DNA of 47,769 bases, taken from an uncultured Lachnospiraceae bacterium. GTDB taxonomy: Bacteria; Bacillota; Clostridia; Lachnospirales; Lachnospiraceae. Below, piece by piece: positions 17,242-23,333 of the stretch (its first letter is position 1; every line of letters starts with the position of its first letter). Both the position numbers and the translations under genes were made by a program. The stretch covers positions 1 through 47,769 of the forward strand of contig CAOKQK010000017.1 of assembly GCA_948470905.1 (NCBI GenBank), in the 5' to 3' direction. Under the pieces are notes generated by a model. The model worked only from the letters and a program-made list of their open reading frames with translations, was not told where the DNA came from and made no database searches.

Positions 17242-17979
17242 ATGAATGTCACCTATATCTTCCACAGCGGTTTTCTGGTGGAAACAAAAGAATGCTATTA
17301 CATTTTTGATTACTGGAAAGGCAACCTTCCAGCCCTGGACGTGTCAAAGCCTGTTTTTGTCTTCTCCAGCCACAGCCATGCAGACCATTATAATCCGGAA
17401 ATATTTGGGCTGCTGCGCTCCCTGGGCATGCACCGGATCATCGCCGTCCTCTCCAGGGATATTCCCCAAAAACACTGGCCTGACAGCCTGCAGCCTGTGA
17501 CTGAGGCGGAATTGGCTGCCTTCCCGGACATGCTTCACTCACAAACAGAGGCGTGTCCTGCTGTGAAGGCATATCACAGCCAGAAATATGAGCTGCCCTT
17601 TCACACCCATGTGGAAACCCTGCTTTCCACGGATAGCGGCGTCGCTTTTCTTGTCACCTGCCCTGATGGAACAATCTATCACGCCGGAGACCTGAACGAC
17701 TGGAACGGCCCGGAGACTCCCGAACAGGAGCGCCGGCAGATGACCGGCAGTTACCGGGCTTCCGTAAATAAACTGAAAGGGAAAGCCATCGACATCGCTT
17801 TCCTTCCCCTGGATCCGCGCCTGAAAGAATGCTATGCCGACGGCTTTCTGTATTTTTTAGAAAATATAGATGCACGACAGGTCTTTCCCATGCACTACTG
17901 GGAACAGCCGGAAATTATCAGGCAGTTTCTGGAGAAATATCCGCAATACGGGAATATTGTGGCGTATACCGAAATCTAA
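17242..17979 (+). CDS. Metallo-beta-lactamase-fold hydrolase (UlaG-like)
   Basis: A 245-aa cytoplasmic metal-dependent hydrolase. It has the HxHxDH metal motif in FSSHSHADHYN near residue 50, and a later ligand pair in YHAGDLNDW near residue 151, with FPMHYW near 214 as the final His. The short opening strand MNVTYIFHSGFLVETKECYY matches the small MBL proteins related to UlaG and to predicted Zn-dependent hydrolases. AAGGAG lies seven bases before the ATG, and the symmetric promoter at 17148-17183 reads into it. The substrate is not known; UlaG acts on a sugar-acid lactone, but many relatives act on phosphodiesters or nucleotides. Confidence 0.88.
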   Translation: MNVTYIFHSGFLVETKECYYIFDYWKGNLPALDVSKPVFVFSSHSHADHYNPEIFGLLRSLGMHRIIAVLSRDIPQKHWPDSLQPVTEAELAAFPDMLHSQTEACPAVKAYHSQKYELPFHTHVETLLSTDSGVAFLVTCPDGTIYHAGDLNDWNGPETPEQERRQMTGSYRASVNKLKGKAIDIAFLPLDPRLKECYADGFLYFLENIDARQVFPMHYWEQPEIIRQFLEKYPQYGNIVAYTEI

Positions 17980-18032
17980 CCGGGATACTGTCCTGTGTTC
18001 TCCTTCCGGTTCAAATCCCGTCCATACACATT

Positions 18033-18200
18033 CCGCCTGCGGAGTCCACGCGCTCACTGTCTACATGCTCCGCCTGCGGAGTTCCCATGCCCACTGCCTA
18101 TATGCTCCGCCTGCGAGCTGCCACACTCACTGTCTACATGCTCCGCCTGCGGAGTCCACGCGCTCACTGCCTATATGCTCCGCCTGCGAGCTGCCATGCT
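18033..18200. repeat. Tandem repeat of ~37 bp, about 4.5 copies
   Basis: Units start at 18033, 18070, 18107, 18143 and 18180, each opening CCGCCTGCGG or CCGCCTGCGA and mostly ending CATGCT or TATGCT. Unit lengths are 37, 37, 36 and 37 bases, the fifth being partial. Copies alternate between two subtypes (GGAGTCC and GAGCTGCC). CTCCGC-CT-GCGGAG within several units is a small hairpin. The array fills the space between two convergent genes. It is not a CRISPR: there are no unique spacers. Confidence 0.85.
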
Positions 18201-18205
18201 CCTTC

Positions 18206-18559
18206 TCATGCTCCCTGAAGCTGTTTCAGCGCTTCCACTGTCCTCACGTATTCCGCCCTGACAACTTCTATATAGCCCTCATCCGCAGGCGCAGTCCCGT
18301 CCCGGAGCATCTCCGTCATTTCCGAGCCTGCCTCCTGAAGCCTGGTAAAGCCCAGGTTGGCGGCAACGCCCTTCAGGGTGTGCGCCGCCCGGAAAGCCTC
18401 CTCATAATTCTTTTCCTGAAGCTCCTTTTCCAGCGTCTCAAAGCTTGTATCATTCAGAAACTTCAGCGCAAATCTCTCCATCAGCTTTTCGTTGACCAGA
18501 CGCTTGCTCGCCCCTGCGTAATCGGCTCCCAGCGTCTCATAGCACTCCTTCAGTGTCAT
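18206..18559 (-). CDS. Stand-alone HPt phosphotransfer protein
   Basis: A 117-aa four-helix histidine phosphotransfer domain: AHTLKGVAANLGF carries the phospho-accepting His60, the standard HxLKG pattern. Such proteins shuttle phosphate between receiver domains in multi-step phosphorelays. GGAGG lies six bases before the ATG at 18559. No kinase or response regulator is in the window, so this is an orphan whose partners are elsewhere. The leader carries a copy of the three-member hairpin family (18596-18659), and the 3' end runs into the 37-bp tandem array. Confidence 0.88.
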   Translation of the reverse strand: MTLKECYETLGADYAGASKRLVNEKLMERFALKFLNDTSFETLEKELQEKNYEEAFRAAHTLKGVAANLGFTRLQEAGSEMTEMLRDGTAPADEGYIEVVRAEYVRTVEALKQLQGA

Positions 18560-18595
18560 AATATACCTCCTATTCCAGTTCCGTTTCTTCTCTCC

Positions 18596-18659
18596 AGCCC
18601 CCTTGCGGAGGAGCAATTTTCATCTGCACGGTACACATCCGAAAATTCTCCCGGGGGCT
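18596..18659 (-). repeat. Conserved hairpin element, copy 1 (HPt leader)
   Basis: Outer arms AGCCCCC (18596-18602) and GGGGGCT (18653-18659), inner GGAG/CTCC, then AATTTTC/GAAAATT toward a loop of about 20 bases. Read on the minus strand it is about 37 bases upstream of the HPt ATG. An unpaired ...CAA segment interrupts only the 3' arm, just before the GGGGGC. Related copies lie at 21784 and 23202. Confidence 0.75.
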
Positions 18660-18673
18660 GCCAATCGCCTTGT

Positions 18674-19258
18674 TTATCGCAAAAGAGAGGTTATATCTTC
18701 TGTAATATGCACATTTCTGCCGCTGAGTATCTCCCACACCGGCTTTTCGGTATGCTCTCCCGCAAAATACTTCCTTGCACAGGCCATAGCCATCTGTACG
18801 TCCTGTTTTTTCTCCATTACGTCATAGGCCTGGTCATAGATACTCATATCAAACCTTTGCGAATCCTCCTCCAGCATAACCTCAAACAAATGAATCCTGC
18901 TCTGTATCTCCTGCGGCTCCTCCCCCCAGTCATACTCATACAGACGTTTTACGTTTTCCAAATCATCATAAAAGAAATTGCACCCCAAACGGCTTATCGC
19001 CCCGGGGAATTCTGTTCTCCTGATAAATTCAAACACACCCTCTGTGGACCATTTGACGTAATCAGCCCATTCCCACAAGCCCGACTTCCTCAACACCGCA
19101 TAGGTATACTTTCCGTTGAGAACCATTCCGTAAAAACAGTCAAGGCTGTGCTCCAACGCCTGGACAAACGGTTCAACAAAATTAATAAGCTCCTGATGAT
19201 CCACCTCCAGAGTATCTCCAAGCCGGAGCGTTTCGCTCATATGATACGCCTTAATCAT
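18674..19258 (-). CDS. Hypothetical 194-aa protein
   Basis: I do not recognise this with confidence. It is soluble, acidic and rich in aromatic residues, opening MIKAYHMSETLRLGDTLE, a Y-H-x-S...L..G pattern that recalls the start of DUF2441-type or ADP-ribosyltransferase-like proteins, but I cannot confirm that. The middle (GMVLNGKYTYAVLRKSGLW) and the C-terminal helical part (DQAYDVMEKKQDVQMAMACA) have no known motif. GAGGAG lies upstream of the ATG. It is followed by the hairpin copy 1 and HPt, so it may share their transcript. Confidence 0.65.
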   Translation of the reverse strand: MIKAYHMSETLRLGDTLEVDHQELINFVEPFVQALEHSLDCFYGMVLNGKYTYAVLRKSGLWEWADYVKWSTEGVFEFIRRTEFPGAISRLGCNFFYDDLENVKRLYEYDWGEEPQEIQSRIHLFEVMLEEDSQRFDMSIYDQAYDVMEKKQDVQMAMACARKYFAGEHTEKPVWEILSGRNVHITEDITSLLR

Positions 19259-19300
19259 ACTTTTCTCCTCATCTGCATCATGTTCACAGCCCCTATTCCA

Positions 19301-19465
19301 TCATGGCTGCTGCGCTGTGATAGTCTGTATCTCCTCGCGGAATATCAGATGATTCAAGTCATTGGCTGCCTTAAACAGCAGCACATCCCTGCCGCCTGTA
19401 AGGACATTATACCTGGAATGCCCTGCTTTTTCAATACTTTTAATTTCCTGATCCGGCTTTGTCAA
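19301..19465 (-). CDS. Possible 54-aa small protein after TrmL
   Basis: A short frame beginning with TTG that overlaps the TrmL stop (TTGA), ending in a TGA at 19301-19303. The translation, TKPDQEIKSIEKAGHSRYNV onward to FREEIQTITAQQP, has protein-like composition, and it fills an otherwise empty gap. The TTG start lacks a well-spaced ribosome binding site, so it depends on coupling to TrmL. It could equally be the degraded end of a lost gene. Confidence 0.3.
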   Translation of the reverse strand: MTKPDQEIKSIEKAGHSRYNVLTGGRDVLLFKAANDLNHLIFREEIQTITAQQP

Positions 19466-19959
19466 TGCCCTTTCCACTGGAGCCTGTGAAGCTCTCCCTC
19501 TCTCTGCAGCCCGCAGAAACCGTTCTGCCGCAGGGCTTCATACAAGACGACGGCGACGGAATTCGACAGATTCAGGGAACGGATATCCGGGGACATGGGA
19601 ATCCTGATGCAGCCCTCCTCATGCTCTGTCAAGATTTCTTCCGGGATACCGGCGCTCTCCTTTCCGAACATGATGTAATCCCCCGTCCCAAATTCCGCTT
19701 CCGTATATAGTTTCTTTGCCTTCGTGGTGGCAAACCATATCCTCGCGCCTGAATTTTTCTCCTGAAAATCTTCAAAATTTATGTACCTGTGTACATCCAG
19801 GTCTTTCCAGTAATCCATCCCTGCCCGGCGGATTGCCTTTTCATCCAGCCGGAAGCCCAGGGGCTCGATCAAGTGGAGGGACGTACCTGTCGCAACACAG
19901 GTACGCCCGATATTTCCGGTATTGCCGGGAATCTCCGGCTGGTGTAACACGATATGCAT
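19462..19959 (-). CDS. trmL: tRNA (cytidine(34)-2'-O)-methyltransferase
   Basis: A SPOUT-fold enzyme that methylates the ribose of the wobble base (C34 or cmnm5U34) in leucine tRNAs using SAM. Family signatures are clear: MHIVLHQPEIPGNTGNIGRT at the N-terminus, LIEPLGFRLDEKAIRRAGMD, then FGKESAGIPEEIL and the knot region RIPMSPDIRSLNLSNSVAVV. The 165-aa length is normal. AAGGGG precedes the ATG at 19959. It is a housekeeping gene, separated from the upstream aminotransferase gene by a short tandem array. Confidence 0.93.
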   Translation of the reverse strand: MHIVLHQPEIPGNTGNIGRTCVATGTSLHLIEPLGFRLDEKAIRRAGMDYWKDLDVHRYINFEDFQEKNSGARIWFATTKAKKLYTEAEFGTGDYIMFGKESAGIPEEILTEHEEGCIRIPMSPDIRSLNLSNSVAVVLYEALRQNGFCGLQREGELHRLQWKGH

Positions 19960-19982
19960 TCTGATGCCCCTTCCGTATTTTC

Positions 19983-20094
19983 CCGAGCGCGGCGCCGCCT
20001 GCTCTTTTCCGTCCTCCCCGAGCGCGGTGCCCGCTCTTTTCCGTCCTTCCCAGCGCGGCGCTGCCTGCTCTTTTCCGTCCCTCCGAGAGCGGCG
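19983..20094. repeat. Tandem repeat of ~33 bp, about 3.3 copies
   Basis: Units open with CCGAGCGCGG, CCGAGCGCGG and CCAGCGCGG at 19983, 20018 and 20050, and each contains GCTCTTTTCCGTCC. Lengths are 35, 32 and 33 bases. A degenerate fourth start (CCGAGAGCGGCG) runs up to the stop codon of the aminotransferase gene. Sequence differs from the 37-bp array at 18033. Confidence 0.8.
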
Positions 20095-20095
20095 A

Positions 20096-21265
20096 TTACC
20101 TGCCGTTTCTCAGCTTCGTGACAAAGCGCTCCAGTCTGCTGACCGCCTCTTTTAAATGTTCCAGGGAATAGGCATATGAAATCCTCAAAAAGCCTTCCCC
20201 ACAGTCCCCGAAAGCAGTGCCCGGCACAACTGCCACCTTCTCCTCCTCCAGAAATCTGCCAGCAAACTCGTCGCTGGTCATACCGAACTCCTTAATGCAC
20301 GGAAACACATAAAAAGCGCCGTAAGGCTCAAAACATTCCAGCCCCATCTCCTGAAAGGCATTCATCAGGAAACGCCTTCTCTGGTTATATGCGGTACGCA
20401 TCTCGGCAATGTCATCGTCCCCGTTTTTCAAGGCTTCTATAGCCGCATACTGGCTGGTGGTAGGCGCACACATAATAGCAAACTGATGGATCTTGGTCAT
20501 CTGCTTAATGATCTCCGCAGGTCCGCAGGCATAGCCCAGACGCCAGCCGGTCATGGCATATGCCTTGGAAAAGCCGTTGATCAGGATCGTCCTCTCCTTC
20601 ATACCGGGAAGCTCCGCAATTGACACATGCTTTCCCTTGTATGTAAGCTCGGAATAAATTTCATCCGACATGACAAATATGTCATGTTCAAGGATAACCT
20701 CCGCAATCTCCTCCAGATCCTTCCGTTCCATAATTGCGCCGGTAGGATTGTTGGGAAACGGCAGGATCAGTATCTTGGTCTTGTCCGTTATGGCTTCCTC
20801 CAGCTCTGCAGCCGTCAGGCGGAACTCGTTTTCCGCCTTTAAGTTAATGATTACAGGTGTCGCTCCCGCAAGAATGGCACAGGGTTCGTAGGAAACATAG
20901 CTGGGCTGGGGGATCAGCACCTCGTCTCCGGGATTGATCACGGCACGCAGCCCCATGTCAATCGCCTCGGAACCGCCCACAGTGATCAGCACCTCCGTCA
21001 GAGGATCATAGGTAAGCCCCTGCTTCCTGTATAGTGTATTGCATATCTCCTGACGCAGCTCCTTTAATCCGGCGTTGGAGGTGTAAATCGTCCGTCCCTG
21101 CTCCAGGGAGTAGATACCCTCATCCCGTATATGCCAGGGAGTGTCAAAATCAGGCTCACCCACCCCCAGGGAGATAGCGTCCTTCATCTCATGTACAATG
21201 TCAAAGAACTTACGGATGCCTGAAGGCTTCAGTTCCACAACTTTATCTGCTAAAGGATTCCTCAT
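20096..21265 (-). CDS. Pyridoxal-phosphate aminotransferase, class I/II
   Basis: A 389-aa fold-type I aminotransferase of the AspB/PatA type. LSLG-type N-terminal features appear as ISLGVGEPDFDTPWHIRD; the PLP-binding lysine lies in NGFSKAYAMTGWRLGYA near residue 232, preceded by the NNPTG motif and SDEIYSEL. The carboxylate-binding Arg is in FLRISYAYS near the end. Substrate is likely an aromatic or branched/neutral amino acid or aspartate. The ATG overlaps the Lrp gene stop by four bases (ATGA), so the regulator and enzyme are coupled, a common clostridial pair. Confidence 0.92.
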   Translation of the reverse strand: MRNPLADKVVELKPSGIRKFFDIVHEMKDAISLGVGEPDFDTPWHIRDEGIYSLEQGRTIYTSNAGLKELRQEICNTLYRKQGLTYDPLTEVLITVGGSEAIDMGLRAVINPGDEVLIPQPSYVSYEPCAILAGATPVIINLKAENEFRLTAAELEEAITDKTKILILPFPNNPTGAIMERKDLEEIAEVILEHDIFVMSDEIYSELTYKGKHVSIAELPGMKERTILINGFSKAYAMTGWRLGYACGPAEIIKQMTKIHQFAIMCAPTTSQYAAIEALKNGDDDIAEMRTAYNQRRRFLMNAFQEMGLECFEPYGAFYVFPCIKEFGMTSDEFAGRFLEEEKVAVVPGTAFGDCGEGFLRISYAYSLEHLKEAVSRLERFVTKLRNGR

Positions 21266-21744
21266 GGCGTGATCATCTCCCTTTCGTCTTCTTTTTTCTG
21301 GGACAGCACAGTGCCATGATCCTTATACTTTCTGAGGATAAAGTGGGTTGCCGTGCTGAGCACCTGCTCCAGGGTGGAGAGCTTGTCGGACACGAACGCG
21401 GAAACCTCCCGCAGGCTCCTGCCTTCCAGGATGACCATCAGATCATAGCCTCCGGAAATCAGATACACACTATTCACTTCGGGATATCTCTGAATGCGCT
21501 CCGCAACATTGCCAAATCCATGCCCCCTCTGAGGCGTGACACGCACCTCGATCAGCGCCGTCACCTTGTCAATGTTCGTCTTCTCCCAGTTGATGAGGGT
21601 ATGATAGCCGCAGATAATGCCCTCTGCTTCTAGTGCCGCCATCTCGTTCACCACATCAATTTCCTGCACTCCCAGGATGATCGCCAGCTCCTTTAAATCA
21701 ATCCTGCTGTTCTTTTCTATGATTGCCAGTAATTCCTCTCTCAT
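21262..21744 (-). CDS. Lrp/AsnC family transcriptional regulator
   Basis: A 160-aa feast/famine regulator. The N-terminal helix-turn-helix covers residues ~5-60 (LLAIIEKNSRIDLKELAIIL, then EIDVVNEMAALEAEGII); the C-terminal RAM/AsnC ligand-binding domain follows, with VTALIEVRVTPQRGHGF and VYLISGGYDLMVILEGRSL. It should sense an amino acid and probably controls its own operon with the downstream aminotransferase. GGAGG lies seven bases before the ATG, and the 5' leader holds hairpin copy 2. Confidence 0.92.
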   Translation of the reverse strand: MREELLAIIEKNSRIDLKELAIILGVQEIDVVNEMAALEAEGIICGYHTLINWEKTNIDKVTALIEVRVTPQRGHGFGNVAERIQRYPEVNSVYLISGGYDLMVILEGRSLREVSAFVSDKLSTLEQVLSTATHFILRKYKDHGTVLSQKKEDEREMITP

Positions 21745-21783
21745 TTTAATACCTCCTGATTAAAGTATCGCCTCTCCGCTTCT

Positions 21784-21850
21784 ACGCCCCCTTGGCTGGA
21801 AGGGATTTTCAGCGGTTCACACCACCTCTGAAAATTCCTTCCGGGGGCGT
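21784..21850 (-). repeat. Conserved hairpin element, copy 2 (Lrp leader)
   Basis: Outer arms ACGCCCCC (21784-21791) and GGGGGCGT (21843-21850). The inner stem is GGAAGG/CCTTCC where the other copies have GGAG/CTCC or GGGAG/CTCCC, so pairing is kept while sequence changes. Next comes ATTTTCAG/CTGAAAAT. The asymmetric segment AGCCAA interrupts the 3' arm on the minus strand. It starts about 40 bases upstream of the Lrp ATG. Confidence 0.78.
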
Positions 21851-21967
21851 CTTACATTTCGAGGCTGTTTTTTAATTCCTCTGTGACATTAATTCAAAAT
21901 TTGGGGAGTTTAAATCCAAATTTACTTTTTTATTGGGTTGCCCAGAAACTATTCGCAAATACATTTA

Positions 21968-23083
21968 TCAGCCACTGCCGCCCCATATGCTGTCGCTCTG
22001 GGGTCTGTCCAGATAACGGATCTCGCCATCATTGACCAGGATCCGGTCATTGCCGTCCGTCACCTTGCCCACCACAGCCGCAGGTATCTGCTGCGCCGCC
22101 AGTGCCGCCGCCAGTGCCGCCCCATCCTCCGTCGTCATCAACAGGCTCCCCCCTGACAAAAGCAGATAGGGATTAACGTTGCAGCACTCACACACCTCCA
22201 CCGTCTCCTGGCGCAGAGGCAGCTTCTTCATATCTATTGTCAGTCCAACGCCCGCGCCCTCTGCAAGCTCCCAGAGCGCACCGAAAATACCGCCCTCGGA
22301 CACATCCCGCATGGCACAAACGCCGGACTTCATGGCGGTCGCCGCCTCCGGAAGGATAGACTGATAGCGGTCAAAGGCTGCTGCCTCATCCACGAAATAC
22401 GCCGGGTACCTGGCAAGCAGCTTTTCCCTGTAGCGCTTCGCCAGATACGCCGTCCCCTGCAGCCCTATCCACTTGCTGACTACCACGTCCTGCCCAGGCA
22501 TCGCCGTCCTCACGACATGGCCAGTGCCAGACAGCTTTCCGAGACATGTCACCGTCGCAACCGGACATGTCACCGCAGCGCTGACCCTCGTCTGCCCTCC
22601 TGCTATCTCCAGGGAAAGCTCGCCGCACTTTTCCTCCGCCTCCCGCATCAGGTCCCTGAGCTCCGCCTCCTCCACAGTTTCCGGCAGAAGCAGCGCGATG
22701 AGTGCCGCCGCAGGCTCCGCCCCGCCTGCCGCCAGGTTGTTGGCGCATTTCTGCACCAACTGTCCCATGGTCATAAACGGTTCCGGACAGGGCACAGCCC
22801 TGTCTGCACCCTGCCGATGCGCTGCTGTTGTACTGCTGTCGTCCTGCGCTATGCCCTGCCTCCCGTCACTATCCCGCCACACCGCCTGCTGCCTGCTGTC
22901 GCCTGCCTGCACTCTCACCGCCGCCTCCTGAACGCAGACAGCGGAAAACACTCCCTTGGAAAACGAGAAAATGGCGCAGTCTTCCCCTATACCTGCGCCA
23001 CGCACCACTTCTTCCCTCCTGGTTTTTATTTCTCTCAAAACAGAGCGTTTTAAACAAACCTCTGACACTTTTCCAAGCTTCAT
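21968..23083 (-). CDS. AIR synthase-related protein (HypE/PurM-like fold)
   Basis: A 371-aa ATP-dependent PurM-like enzyme of uncertain reaction. Recognisable parts: GIGEDCAIFSF near residue 30 (ATP/Mg-binding Asp), TMGQLVQKCANNLAAGGAEP, EKCGELSLEIAGGQTRVS, and in the C-terminal half MRDVSEGGIFGALWELAEG and LLLSGGSLLMT, which match AIRS_C. Between residues ~50 and ~100 there is a polar, low-complexity insertion (SRQQAVWRDSDGRQGIAQDD region) absent from typical relatives. I start at the ATG at 23083, which has GGGAG five bases upstream; earlier frames run through tandem palindromes. Relatives include hydrogenase maturation HypE, but no hydrogenase genes are nearby. Confidence 0.8.
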   Translation of the reverse strand: MKLGKVSEVCLKRSVLREIKTRREEVVRGAGIGEDCAIFSFSKGVFSAVCVQEAAVRVQAGDSRQQAVWRDSDGRQGIAQDDSSTTAAHRQGADRAVPCPEPFMTMGQLVQKCANNLAAGGAEPAAALIALLLPETVEEAELRDLMREAEEKCGELSLEIAGGQTRVSAAVTCPVATVTCLGKLSGTGHVVRTAMPGQDVVVSKWIGLQGTAYLAKRYREKLLARYPAYFVDEAAAFDRYQSILPEAATAMKSGVCAMRDVSEGGIFGALWELAEGAGVGLTIDMKKLPLRQETVEVCECCNVNPYLLLSGGSLLMTTEDGAALAAALAAQQIPAAVVGKVTDGNDRILVNDGEIRYLDRPQSDSIWGGSG

Positions 23084-23146
23084 CCCAGCTCCCATCTGCC
23101 TGCTCTGACAGGCATCCATATCAGGATTGTGAAATATCTTTTCCCC

Positions 23147-23190
23147 GTTCCCGCTTGCGGGAACTTTTCCGCTTGCGGGAACTTTTCCGC
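23147..23190. repeat. 18-bp palindromic tandem repeat
   Basis: GTTCCCGCTTGCGGGAAC (23147-23164) is self-complementary, and is followed directly by TTTTCCGCTTGCGGGAAC (23165-23182) and a partial third unit. It sits in the leader of the AIR-synthase-like gene, 64 bases before its ATG. It could form alternative hairpins. Confidence 0.75.
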
Positions 23191-23201
23191 CTCTGCACTC
23201 C

Positions 23202-23267
23202 AACGCCCCTTAACCGGGAGCTTTTTTCAGCTGCAAGGAACGCATCTGAAAATTCTCCCGGGGCGTT
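23202..23267 (-). repeat. Conserved hairpin element, copy 3
   Basis: Outer arms AACGCCCC (23202-23209) and GGGGCGTT (23260-23267), inner GGGAG/CTCCC, then TTTTTCAG/CTGAAAA toward the loop. The 3' arm on the minus strand is interrupted by GGTTAA. Sequence just past it on that strand (GGAGTGCAGAGGCGGA) resembles that after copy 2 (GAAGCGGAGAGGCGA). It lies upstream of the AIR-synthase-like gene. Confidence 0.78.
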
Positions 23268-23333
23268 TCCGTTTGGAGGTTGTTTAACCTTTTATTGTTT
23301 TGCATTTCAGCTTTCCAAATCCGGCATCAGCGG

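Noticed and set aside
18005-18025. tRNA-like T-arm sequence GGTTCAAATCCCG
   Set aside because: The flanking bases do not form the 5-bp T-stem, there is no acceptor or anticodon arm, and the upstream gene's coding sequence ends just before it.
17870-19489. A 539-codon plus-strand open frame
   Set aside because: It overlaps the end of the metallo-hydrolase, the tandem array, HPt and the next gene on the opposite strand; composition is that of a shadow frame.
18033-20094. Repeat arrays as a possible CRISPR
   Set aside because: Units are contiguous with no unique spacers, and no cas genes are in the window.
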